NCBI GenBank assembly: GCA_013822725.1 | Contig: PNKX01000001.1 | Location: 124,001-188,000, forward strand | From: Pirellula sp. | Lineage (GTDB): Bacteria > Planctomycetota > Planctomycetia > Pirellulales > Lacipirellulaceae | Reading direction: 5' to 3' | DNA length: 64,000 bases | Shown: positions 33,928 through 41,953 of the stretch, piece by piece | Layout of the letters: every line of letters starts with the position of its first letter | Numbering within the stretch: position 1 is the first letter of the stretch | Made by a program: the position numbers and the translations under genes | Notes under the pieces: model-generated | The model's database searches: none | What the model was told of the DNA's origin: nothing | The model's input: the letters and a program-made list of their open reading frames with translations, nothing else

Positions 33928-34512
33928 TTACCCCAACTGCGGCGCCTCTTCCCCCCACATACTCCGCAGCCGGTCGCGAAGTTGCAACCGCGCCCGGAAC
34001 AGCCGGCTCCGCACCGTCCCTACCGGCAATTCTAGGATTTCGGCAATCGCCTCGTACGAACATCCCTCCATTTCCCGCAGCACCAGGATCTTCCGGTGCT
34101 GGTCACCCAATTCCGCCAGGGCCGAATGGACCTGCTCGGCCCGTTCGTCAGCCATCATCCGCTCCCCCGGCGCCGCGGAGCCATCCATCGGTTCCTCCCC
34201 GGCTCCCTCCTTCGCGGCGTCGATCGATGCCATGGGACGCGTTCGCCGCCGCCGCGAGAGAGCCACGTTCATCGCAATCCGGTAGAGCCAGGTAAAAAAC
34301 TGGGCGTCTCCCCGGAACGAATCAAGCTTCAGGTACGCCTGCACAAAGGCGTCCTGCGCCGCGTCGGCCGCATCCTCGCGCGAGCCGGCGATCCGCAACA
34401 GCGTGTTAAAGAGCCGATCCTGATACCGCCCAACCAAATCGCCAAACGCACCGCGATCGCCCGCGCGGGCGGCCTCGACTAGCTCGGCGTCGGTGGGGAC
34501 CGTGGGATTCAC
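33928..34512 (-). CDS. ECF RNA polymerase sigma factor (RpoE-like)
   Basis: A 194-residue ECF sigma factor. Region 2 has FGDLVGRYQDRLFNTLLRI, DAAQDAFVQAYLKLDSFRG and FFTWLYRIAMNVALSRRRR; region 4 has LGDQHRKILVLREMEGCSYE and the recognition helix PVGTVRSRLFRARLQLRDR. GTG 34512 has a short purine-rich sequence upstream; the frame is open to 34590, which would add 26 basic residues. It pairs with the anti-sigma gene downstream. Confidence 0.93.
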   Translation of the reverse strand: MNPTVPTDAELVEAARAGDRGAFGDLVGRYQDRLFNTLLRIAGSREDAADAAQDAFVQAYLKLDSFRGDAQFFTWLYRIAMNVALSRRRRTRPMASIDAAKEGAGEEPMDGSAAPGERMMADERAEQVHSALAELGDQHRKILVLREMEGCSYEAIAEILELPVGTVRSRLFRARLQLRDRLRSMWGEEAPQLG

Positions 34513-34662
34513 GCTCTTCTCTGGAGAAAGTAGATGCCTCGGCGGCGGAGAAAGTTCCCCGAAAAGGTTCCGGCGCGCATTCTTCCGCACCCCAGTCCTC
34601 CTGTCAAACCGCCTGTTACGGGGCCGTTACATGAGGGTGCTGTCACGGCCACCGGCGGCGAT

Positions 34663-34759
34663 GATGTATGATTTAGGATTTCTGATTTATGATTTGCCTG
34701 CCGGCGAGGGCATTCTTCAAATCTCAAATCTCAAATCTCAAATCTCAAATCTCAAATTC
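34663..34759. repeat. Inverted tract with TCAAATC tandem arm
   Basis: The right arm is about six copies of the 7-base unit TCAAATC (34717-34759); the left arm (34663-34695) repeats GATTT-containing words in the opposite sense. It forms the 5' leader of bioF, ending nine bases before its ATG. Confidence 0.88.
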
Positions 34760-34767
34760 TCTCCCCC

Positions 34768-35958
34768 ATGCCACCCCTCGACTGGATCAACGCTGAACTC
34801 GCCGACCTCCGCCAGCGTGATCTGCTGCGCGTGTTGCCGGCGCCGTTCGACCTGCAAACCGCCACGATCGAAGTCACGGGGCGGCCGCTGATTAACTTCG
34901 CATCAAACGACTATCTCGGCCTCGCCGCCGACCCGCGCCTCGCCGCCGCCGCCGCCGAGGCCTGCCGTTCCACCGGCGTCGGCCGCGGCGCCAGCCCCCT
35001 GATCTGCGGCCGCTCCACCATTCACGCCGAACTCGAACGCCGCCTCGCTGAGTTCGAGCACGCCGAGGCCGCGCTCGTTTTCCCCTCTGGCTTCGCCGCG
35101 AACGCCGGCGTCGTTCCCGCTCTGGCTGACCGCGGCGACGCGATCTGCGCCGACGCCAAGAACCACGCCAGCCTGATCGATGGCTGCCGCCTCTCGCGGG
35201 CCGAAACGCATGTCTACCTTCACAACGACGCTGCCCACCTCGCCGAGTTGCTCGCTGCTCACGCCCCCGCGGCCCGCCGCACGCTGATCGTCACCGACAC
35301 GCTCTTCAGCATGGATGGCGACGTGGCGCCGCTCACTGAGATCGCCGCCCTCGCCCGCAACTATGACGCGATGCTGCTCGTCGACGAAGCCCACGCCACC
35401 GGCGTGTTCGGCCCCCATGGCCGCGGTCTCGCCGAAGCGGCCGGCGTTGAGCAAGAAGGCCTGATCCGTATCGGCACGCTCAGCAAGGCGCTCGGCGCCG
35501 CCGGCGGGTTCGTCGTCGGCCCGCAGTCGCTGATCGACTATCTGGCCAACCGATCCCGCAGCTACGTTTTTTCGACGGCCCAACCGGCGTCGACCGCCGC
35601 CGCCGCGATCGCAGCCCTCGACATCGTCGTCGCCGAACCGGGGCGTCGCACGCAACTCCTCGGCGCCGCCGCCAACCTCCGCCAACGCCTTCGGGCCGCC
35701 GGCTGGCAGACCGGCGCCTCGGCCAGCCAGATCATCCCGATCGAAGTCGGCGCCCCCGCCGCCGCGCTGGCCCTCAGCCGCCGCCTCCGCGAGGCTGGCT
35801 TCTGGGTCCCCGCCATCCGCCCCCCGTCCGTCCCCGCCGGCGAGTCACTTCTGCGACTCAGCCTCACTGCCAGCCACACTCCTGAGATGATTGACGCACT
35901 GCTGAAAGAATTAGGAACCGCCAATGACGCCAAGGGACGCCAAGGAAAGACAGAATAG
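34768..35958 (+). CDS. bioF: 8-amino-7-oxononanoate synthase, repeat-derived C-terminus
   Basis: A 396-residue PLP enzyme of the alpha-oxoamine synthase family. It condenses pimeloyl thioester and L-alanine in biotin synthesis. Landmarks are INFASNDYLGLA (42-53), SLIDGCRLSRA, VDEAHATGVFGPHGRG (205-220) and the PLP lysine Lys240 in TLSKALG. The last 14 codons (TANDAKGRQGKTE region) and the stop come from the left arm of the palindrome at 35915; the natural end is near LLKELG. Other family members (2-amino-3-ketobutyrate CoA ligase) are less likely. No other biotin gene is in the window. Confidence 0.9.
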   Translation: MPPLDWINAELADLRQRDLLRVLPAPFDLQTATIEVTGRPLINFASNDYLGLAADPRLAAAAAEACRSTGVGRGASPLICGRSTIHAELERRLAEFEHAEAALVFPSGFAANAGVVPALADRGDAICADAKNHASLIDGCRLSRAETHVYLHNDAAHLAELLAAHAPAARRTLIVTDTLFSMDGDVAPLTEIAALARNYDAMLLVDEAHATGVFGPHGRGLAEAAGVEQEGLIRIGTLSKALGAAGGFVVGPQSLIDYLANRSRSYVFSTAQPASTAAAAIAALDIVVAEPGRRTQLLGAAANLRQRLRAAGWQTGASASQIIPIEVGAPAAALALSRRLREAGFWVPAIRPPSVPAGESLLRLSLTASHTPEMIDALLKELGTANDAKGRQGKTE

Positions 35959-36126
35959 GAAAAAAGAGCCACGAAGACACGATGGGCACCACGAAGTAAT
36001 GCCTTCGAGAGCGATCTTCTCCCCGGCCACTCTCCAACTCAGATTTCACCCGCTGTATTTCCGCCGTTTTCGTCGTGCCGTCGTGGTGAATCCCCTGTAT
36101 TTCCTTGGCGTCCCTTGGCGGTTAAA
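35915..36126. repeat. Nested long palindrome overlapping the bioF 3' end
   Basis: Outer arms gaaccgccaatgacgccaag and its complement ending cgtcccttggcggtta enclose inner arms (35970-35996 and 36070-36089) of the CACGAAG/GTCGTGGTG type. It makes up half of the 411-base gap 35959-36369. The remainder (36127-36369) shows no gene; it ends with AAGGA before the next TTG start. Confidence 0.92.
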
Positions 36127-36369
36127 TTCCCCCGCAAAACCGTCCTTTTCCCCCCAAAACAATTGCTACCAGCCACGGCGCAAGTCGCATCCCCGCAAAA
36201 ACTTGACGCTGCCTAGCAGGCTACTTAACATCAAAGCTGCACAATTTCCCTAGCCCTCCAAGTCTACCGACCGAGCCTCGCCTAAATTGGCGAACGCCCG
36301 CGGCGAGACTTTATCGATTGCAGCCGCCCGCCTAGTCCGGGCCTCGGAACGACTGAAGGAACCCTCGAC

Positions 36370-37773
36370 TTGGCTCTCGTGCTGCAAATCGTCGTCCTCC
36401 TGGTGGTCCTGATCGGTCTGATCACGATCATCATGAGCATCAAAAACTGGCACTGGGCCCAGATGGTGCTGGCCCTCAGCATCTTCTTCATGTCGCTCGC
36501 CACCCTCTTTCTGGGGATGGAAACCTTCCGCATCCATCGCAACATCCGCAAAGCGATCCCTGGCCTCGAACAGAAACTCGCCGATGTCGAGGAAGAGAAC
36601 CGCGCCCTCCAGTTCGGCGCTCGCAACGAAGATCCCGCCGTGATGCGGATCTGGACGGCCGAAATCTTCGGCGGCGAACCGCCGTACGACGCCGAGGCCG
36701 AAGGCCGCATGCTGAGCACCAGCGCCTGGACCACGCGGCTCCAAGACCTCGCCCGCGCTCGCGGCCGCGTCTGGCGCAACGCCATCCCAGGCGCGTTCAA
36801 TCAGAAAACGAACCAAATCGCCGTCACGATCGCTCCTCAGCAGCAAGCGCCGCCGGTCGATCCCGATCTCGCCGCCGCCGAACCGCCGGCCGACCCCGCC
36901 GCAGCTCCAGCAGCGGCGCCCGCCGCGCCGCAAGGGCACGGCCTCACCCCCGACGCCATCATCTACGTCTTCGAGAACGGCGCCCCGAACCCAGCCGCCC
37001 CCGATCAAGGCGCGCAGTACATCGGCGAATTCAAGGTCGTCCAGGCTAACGACGTCGGCGTGATGCTCGAACCGGTGCAGGCCCTCAATCAATTCACCGG
37101 CAATCGGCTCGTGAAATCGATCCAGGCCGCCCAGCAGCAAAAGGTTACCTGGAGCCTCTACGAACTGATGCCTGCCGACAGCCATGAGCTGTTCGCGAAG
37201 CTCGACGAAGCGGCCAAGCGCAGTCTGCTCCCCGCCGCCACGGTCGAAGAGTATCTCCGCCAGGGGACCCCGGCGACCGACGACGACGACCAATACCATC
37301 GCGCCGCCTTCGACGAAGCGGGCAACCAAATCGGCGCCGACGATGCCAAGGCGGATCCCAGCAAAGTCAACCAGTGGCGATTCGATCGCCCGCTGCGCGA
37401 CTACGGCTACCTCTTCGCCGAACAAATGCGGGAGCGGGTCGTCATGGAAGCCGACGTCGCTGCTCTCAAGCAGCAGATCGCCGACCTCGCGACCGCCCAA
37501 GCGAACGCGAAGAAACTCGAAGCTCACCGCACTTCCGAGAAGGCTGTCCTCGCGCAAGATCTGAATTTCATGGAACGCGATCTGGCGTTCGTCAAGAAGC
37601 TGCTGGCGACGATCAATTCTCAGATCGCCAACGCCAAGAGCCAGGCGAGCGACCTGCTCACGGCCAACGCCTCGATGGCCCAAAGCCTGATCGACAAACA
37701 GCTCGCCGAGCTAAAAACGATCGATGAGCGCTCCCCCGCTCCCGCACAGCGCTCGCTCCTCAACGCCCAATAG
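36370..37773 (+). CDS. Membrane protein with coiled-coil tail, unknown function
   Basis: A 467-residue protein. Two membrane spans lie at the N-terminus (about 4-24 and 31-50), then a large domain (about 60-330) interrupted by an Ala/Pro-rich linker (about 157-185). It closes with long helices that predict as coiled coil (about 355-450, MEADVAALKQQIADLATAQA and VKKLLATINSQIANAKSQAS). The start is TTG 36370, with AAGGA nine bases upstream. It looks like a planctomycete-specific envelope protein; no named family is recognised. Confidence 0.8.
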   Translation: MALVLQIVVLLVVLIGLITIIMSIKNWHWAQMVLALSIFFMSLATLFLGMETFRIHRNIRKAIPGLEQKLADVEEENRALQFGARNEDPAVMRIWTAEIFGGEPPYDAEAEGRMLSTSAWTTRLQDLARARGRVWRNAIPGAFNQKTNQIAVTIAPQQQAPPVDPDLAAAEPPADPAAAPAAAPAAPQGHGLTPDAIIYVFENGAPNPAAPDQGAQYIGEFKVVQANDVGVMLEPVQALNQFTGNRLVKSIQAAQQQKVTWSLYELMPADSHELFAKLDEAAKRSLLPAATVEEYLRQGTPATDDDDQYHRAAFDEAGNQIGADDAKADPSKVNQWRFDRPLRDYGYLFAEQMRERVVMEADVAALKQQIADLATAQANAKKLEAHRTSEKAVLAQDLNFMERDLAFVKKLLATINSQIANAKSQASDLLTANASMAQSLIDKQLAELKTIDERSPAPAQRSLLNAQ

Positions 37774-37787
37774 CGTTCTTCTCCCAG

Positions 37788-37871
37788 CGAGCCGGGGGGT
37801 TCATCCCCTCGGCCCGACCCCGCCCTTTGCCCCGCCCTACCAAACGCGGGCTATCGCCGCGCGGCTAAATG
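37788..37871. repeat. Family C hairpin and family A half copy
   Basis: 37788-37812 holds GAGCCGGGGGGTTCATCCCC, a family C hairpin. 37846-37871 holds the half family A element GCGGGCTATCGCC followed by GCGGCTAAATGG. Both lie in the 296-base space before the rhomboid gene. Confidence 0.75.
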
Positions 37872-38069
37872 GCGTTTCTGAGAAGGCGTCGCCCACTGCG
37901 CTGCGGCCATTTCGCCAATGGCAGTTCTGTCCCCCTTCCGCCTTCCCCCCTCCCCCTCCGGCGGCTACCCTCCCCCCTGGCGCCCTTCGCCCCTCTCCGA
38001 CGTACAATTGCAGGGCCATCCACCGCATCCACCCCGCCGTCACTGGCGAACAGATACCTAGCCGCCGCC

Positions 38070-38954
38070 ATGGGAATTTACGACCGCGATTACTCCCGCG
38101 ATTCCGAACCAGGATTTCAGCTCTCGGCGCCGACGACGGCGACGATGCAGTTGATGGTCGTCACGGGCCTCGTGTACCTCGCCCAGATGGCGTTTCCGTT
38201 CGTCAACGAGAATTTCTCCCTTAAAGCCGATTGGTTCCTCAGGCCATGGACCTGCTACCAGTTGCTGACCTATGGGTTCCTTCATTCGCCGAACGACGTC
38301 GCCCATATCCTGATCAACATGCTCGTCCTCTTTATGTTTGGACGAGAGGTCGAAGCCCGCTACGGCAAGCGAGAATTCCTGCTGTTCTATCTGGTCGGCG
38401 TGATCGCCGCGGGGACGGTCTGGTCGCTCAGCGAATACGCCGCCGGCATGAGCTCGCCGGAGTTAGCGCAGATGGGGGTCGCTCTGCGAACTCCCACCGC
38501 CGTCGGCGCTTCGGGCGCCTTGGCCGCACTTGTGGTTCTCTTCGCCTTCAACTGGCCCCACCGTCAGGTGTTGCTCTTTTTCATTATCCCCATGCCGATG
38601 TGGGTCGCAGCGGCGCTCGGCATCCTGTTCGACGTCAAAGGCGCCATCGACCGCAGCGGCAACATCGCCTTTGCCTGCCACCTCGGCGGCGCCCTCTACG
38701 GACTGATGTACTACAAGTTCGGCTGGCGACTCAGTCAGTATTGGCCGTCGAAGTTCGCCATGCCCAAAATCCCGGGAACCGGTCCCAAGCTCCGAGTTCA
38801 CGACCCGGAAGAGGACGCGGAGGAAGATTCGCTCAGCCAACAAGTCGACCGCATCCTCGAAAAGATCCAACGCGAGGGCCAAGACAGCCTCACCTGGAAG
38901 GAACGCCGCACGCTGGAAAAGGCGAGCAAGCAGTATCAAGAGAAACGCAAATAG
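38070..38954 (+). CDS. Rhomboid family intramembrane serine protease
   Basis: A 294-residue polytopic membrane protein. The catalytic dyad is visible: Ser148 in the GxSG motif VGASGALAAL and His204 in FACHLGGALYG. The conserved NMLVLFMFGREVEARYG segment (83-99) is the rhomboid L1/TM2 region. A charged C-terminal tail (about 235-294) is cytoplasmic. ATG 38070 is chosen because upstream codons are repeat-derived. Its substrates are unknown. Confidence 0.94.
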   Translation: MGIYDRDYSRDSEPGFQLSAPTTATMQLMVVTGLVYLAQMAFPFVNENFSLKADWFLRPWTCYQLLTYGFLHSPNDVAHILINMLVLFMFGREVEARYGKREFLLFYLVGVIAAGTVWSLSEYAAGMSSPELAQMGVALRTPTAVGASGALAALVVLFAFNWPHRQVLLFFIIPMPMWVAAALGILFDVKGAIDRSGNIAFACHLGGALYGLMYYKFGWRLSQYWPSKFAMPKIPGTGPKLRVHDPEEDAEEDSLSQQVDRILEKIQREGQDSLTWKERRTLEKASKQYQEKRK

Positions 38955-39000
38955 CTTGCCCAAGCGTGAGGAAGTACGACACAGCGCCGCACCAGCGCAA

Positions 39001-39062
39001 TGCCCATTTAGCCCCGCCGCTCGCGGCGGGACGCGTGCTATCGCCCGCGGCTAAATGGTTCC
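39001..39062. repeat. Family A palindromic repeat, full copy
   Basis: GCCCATTTAGCCCCGCC on the left and GCGGCTAAATGGTT on the right with GC hairpins between. It lies in the gap between the rhomboid and epimerase genes. Confidence 0.88.
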
Positions 39063-39128
39063 GTCGGTAACGATGCTCCATTCGCGCCGCGCGTCCCATT
39101 CACCCACTCAACTCCTGGTCGCGCCGCT

Positions 39129-40049
39129 ATGCCCGCCCTTCAAAACCAACGCATCGTCGTCACTGGCGCCACGGGCCTCGTCGGCTCGCTGCTGTGCACC
39201 GAGCTCGAAAAAGCAGGCGCCCAAGTGATCCGCGCCGTCCGTCGCCCGGTGCAGGACGAAGCCCGCGAACTCTACTGGAATCCTGACCGCGGCGAGATCG
39301 ACCGCGCGAAGCTCGAAGGGGTCGACGCCGTCGTCCACCTCGCCGGCGAGAACATTGCCGGCGGCCGCTGGACCGAAGCCTTTAAGCAAAAGATTCTCGA
39401 CAGCCGCATCAAAGGGACGCATCTCATCAGCGACGCCCTCGCGCGGCTGGAACGCAAACCGCGCGTCTTCATCTGCGCTTCCGCCATCGGCTACTACGGC
39501 AACCGCGGCGCCGACGTGATGACCGAGCAGTCGGCGCCCGACACAGACTTCCTCGCTAAGGTCTGCCAGCAGTGGGAGGCTTCCTGCCAAGCAGCTCGCG
39601 ACGCCGGCATTCCGGTCACCAACATCCGCATCGGCGTCGTCCTGAGCCCCGACGGCGGCGCGCTCGCCAAGATGCTCACGCCCTTCAAGCTCGGCGCCGG
39701 CGGCAAGATCGGCAGCGGCGACCAGTACATGAGTTGGATCGCCCTCGACGATCTCGTCGGCGCCATCGTTTATCTGCTAGCCCGCGATGAACCCATCGTC
39801 GGCCCCGTGAACATCGTCGCCCCGAACCCGGCAACCAATCTTGGCTTCACCAAAACGCTCGGCCGCGTCCTCTCCCGCCCGACGTTTTTCCCGATGCCCG
39901 CGTTTGCCGCACGCCTCGCCTTCGGCGAAATGGCCGACGCGCTGCTCCTCTCCAGCACCCGCGTCGCCCCGCAGGCGCTCATCTCCTCAGGATTCAAGTT
40001 CCAATACCCCGAACTAGAACCCGCCCTGCGGCGCCTTCTCAATAGATGA
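39129..40049 (+). CDS. TIGR01777-type NAD-dependent epimerase (SDR family)
   Basis: A 306-residue short-chain dehydrogenase-like protein. It has the Rossmann motif VVTGATGLVGSLL (10-22), VVHLAGENIAGGRW (about 71-84), SAIGYYGNRG (118-127, the YxxxK-type region altered as usual in this family) and the C-terminal DUF1731-like part. This subfamily (YfcH/SulA-like) is widespread but its substrate is not established. A G/C hairpin of family D follows nine bases after the stop. Confidence 0.92.
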   Translation: MPALQNQRIVVTGATGLVGSLLCTELEKAGAQVIRAVRRPVQDEARELYWNPDRGEIDRAKLEGVDAVVHLAGENIAGGRWTEAFKQKILDSRIKGTHLISDALARLERKPRVFICASAIGYYGNRGADVMTEQSAPDTDFLAKVCQQWEASCQAARDAGIPVTNIRIGVVLSPDGGALAKMLTPFKLGAGGKIGSGDQYMSWIALDDLVGAIVYLLARDEPIVGPVNIVAPNPATNLGFTKTLGRVLSRPTFFPMPAFAARLAFGEMADALLLSSTRVAPQALISSGFKFQYPELEPALRRLLNR

Positions 40050-40057
40050 GCAACTTA

Positions 40058-40084
40058 AGCGAGCCGGGGCGTCCCCGCCCCCGG
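40058..40084. repeat. Family D repeat, 27 bp
   Basis: Begins AGCGAGCCGGGGCG and ends CCCCCGG. An identical copy lies at 50431-50457. It is in the 347-base gap 40050-40396, where I see no gene; the lpdA ribosome binding site ends it. Confidence 0.85.
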
Positions 40085-40396
40085 TGCCCCGGCACCCCCT
40101 CGCTGCACAAAACCACTTCGCGCCCGCCATCGTATAAAAGGGGAGTAGGAATCCGCCCGACACACGGGATAATAGAAGTACCCGCTGCCCGCTTCCCGCC
40201 CCCGACTATCTCGCGTTCCAAGCCGCCAAACGCGCCCGCCTTTCGATATTCAACATTCGGAATTCCGAAGAAAACGCCCGTTTTCCAGCACTTCACCGTG
40301 CCATTGTGAGAACCCCGCCCCCCGTTAAAATGATGGGTTCGCGAGGGTTAGATCAGCTAGGTTTATTGTCCGCCCAGGAGAGGATCGAGGAGAGGT

Positions 40397-41836
40397 ATGC
40401 ATTCGCAAGTAGTGGTGCTCGGCGGCGGTCCCGGCGGGTATGCGGCGGCCTTTATGGCGGCCGACCTGGGGCTCGAAACAACGATTGTCGAGGCCGACCC
40501 TCGCCTCGGCGGCACCTGCCTCCTCCGCGGCTGCATCCCGTCGAAGGCGCTGCTCCACGTCGCCAAGGTGATCAGCGAAGCCCGCGAAATGGTCGAGTGG
40601 GGCGTCGAGTTCCCGCAGCCCAAGTTCGCGGTTGAGAAGATCCGCGAGCGTAAAGAGAAGGTCATCGCCACCCTCACCGGCGGTTTGGCCCAACTCGCCA
40701 AGCGCCGCAAAGTGAAGGTCGTCAACGCCCGCGGCATCTTCGTCGATTCGCAGACGCTGCAGCTTGAAGGAGGCGACCCCGCCACCTACGGCGGCGACGG
40801 ACGCATCACCTTCGATCACTGCATCCTCGCCACCGGCTCGACCCCGGCGATGCCGAAGATGTTCCAGATCGGTTCCGACCGCGTGATGGATTCGACCGGC
40901 GCCCTCGCGCTCGCCGACATCCCCGAGTCGCTCCTGGTCGTCGGCGGCGGTTACATCGGCCTCGAAATGGGCTCGGTCTATAGCGAGCTCGGCTCGAAGG
41001 TGTCGGTCGTCGAGCTCCTCGACGGCCTCCTCCCCGGCGCCGACCGCGACTTGGTGAAGCCGCTCGAGAAGCGTCTCCGCGAACATTTCCACGCGATCAT
41101 GCTCAGCACGAAAGTCCTCGGCGTCAAAGACGTTGGTGGCAAGATCGAAGTCGAAATGGAAGGCCCCGACGGCGCCAAGTTCACCAACACCTACGACCGC
41201 GTGCTGATCTCGGTCGGCCGCCGCCCCAAGTCGGCCGGCTTCGGCATCGAAAATACGAAGGTCAAAGTCAACGAGAAGGGCTTCATCGAAATCGATGAGC
41301 AGCAGCGTACGGACGACCCGCACATCTTCGCCATCGGCGACGTGGCGGGCGAGCCGATGCTGGCCCACAAGGCCTCGCACGAAGGCAAGGTCGCCGCGGA
41401 AGTAATCGCCGGCGAACCGGCGGCCTTCGACAAGGCGGCTATCCCCGCCGTTGTCTTCACCGATCCCGAAATCGCCTGGGCCGGCCTTACCGCCGACCAG
41501 GCAAAGCGCGAAGGTCGCGAAGTGGAAGTCGCCCAGTACCCTTGGCAAGCCAGCGGTCGCGCGATCGCCAACGGCCGCACCGACGGTCTCACCAAGCTGA
41601 TCGTCGACCCAGTGACCGAGCGCGTCCTCGGCTGCGGTATCGTCGGCGCCGGCGCCGGCGAGTTGATAGCCGAAGCCGTCCTCGCCATCGAAATGGGCTG
41701 CACCGCCCGCGATCTCGCCGAGTCAGTCCACCCCCACCCGACGCTCAGCGAAACCGTCGGCTTCAGCGCCGAAGCCCAACTTGGTTACGCCACCGAAATC
41801 TACCGCCCCAAGCGGAAGCAAACTCAAGAGAACTAG
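40397..41836 (+). CDS. lpdA: Dihydrolipoamide dehydrogenase (E3)
   Basis: A 479-residue FAD enzyme that reoxidises dihydrolipoyl groups with NAD+. The FAD site is VVVLGGGPGGYAAA (5-18); the redox disulfide is in GGTCLLRGCIPSKALL (Cys 40 and 45); the NAD site is LVVGGGYIGLEMGSVYSELG; the C-terminal catalytic His is in HPHPTLSETV. GAGGAG lies just before ATG 40397. It is the first gene of the pyruvate dehydrogenase set (lpdA, aceE, aceF). Confidence 0.96.
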   Translation: MHSQVVVLGGGPGGYAAAFMAADLGLETTIVEADPRLGGTCLLRGCIPSKALLHVAKVISEAREMVEWGVEFPQPKFAVEKIRERKEKVIATLTGGLAQLAKRRKVKVVNARGIFVDSQTLQLEGGDPATYGGDGRITFDHCILATGSTPAMPKMFQIGSDRVMDSTGALALADIPESLLVVGGGYIGLEMGSVYSELGSKVSVVELLDGLLPGADRDLVKPLEKRLREHFHAIMLSTKVLGVKDVGGKIEVEMEGPDGAKFTNTYDRVLISVGRRPKSAGFGIENTKVKVNEKGFIEIDEQQRTDDPHIFAIGDVAGEPMLAHKASHEGKVAAEVIAGEPAAFDKAAIPAVVFTDPEIAWAGLTADQAKREGREVEVAQYPWQASGRAIANGRTDGLTKLIVDPVTERVLGCGIVGAGAGELIAEAVLAIEMGCTARDLAESVHPHPTLSETVGFSAEAQLGYATEIYRPKRKQTQEN

Positions 41837-41838
41837 AT

Positions 41839-41920
41839 CACCACCACGGCACAACGAGCACGACGAAGACTAGCTGACTGATTCGCTGCTTCCGTCGTGT
41901 CCTTCGTGCCGTCGTGGTTC
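41839..41920. repeat. Long palindrome (CACGACG arms)
   Basis: The left arm ccaccacggcacaacgagca and the right arm ending cgtgccgtcgtgg, each with a rhythm of about 9 bases. It lies in the leader between lpdA and aceE, so the transcript would form a hairpin there. Confidence 0.9.
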
Positions 41921-41953
41921 AATTCAGAAGTCAAAAGAAGGACGATTGCCGCT

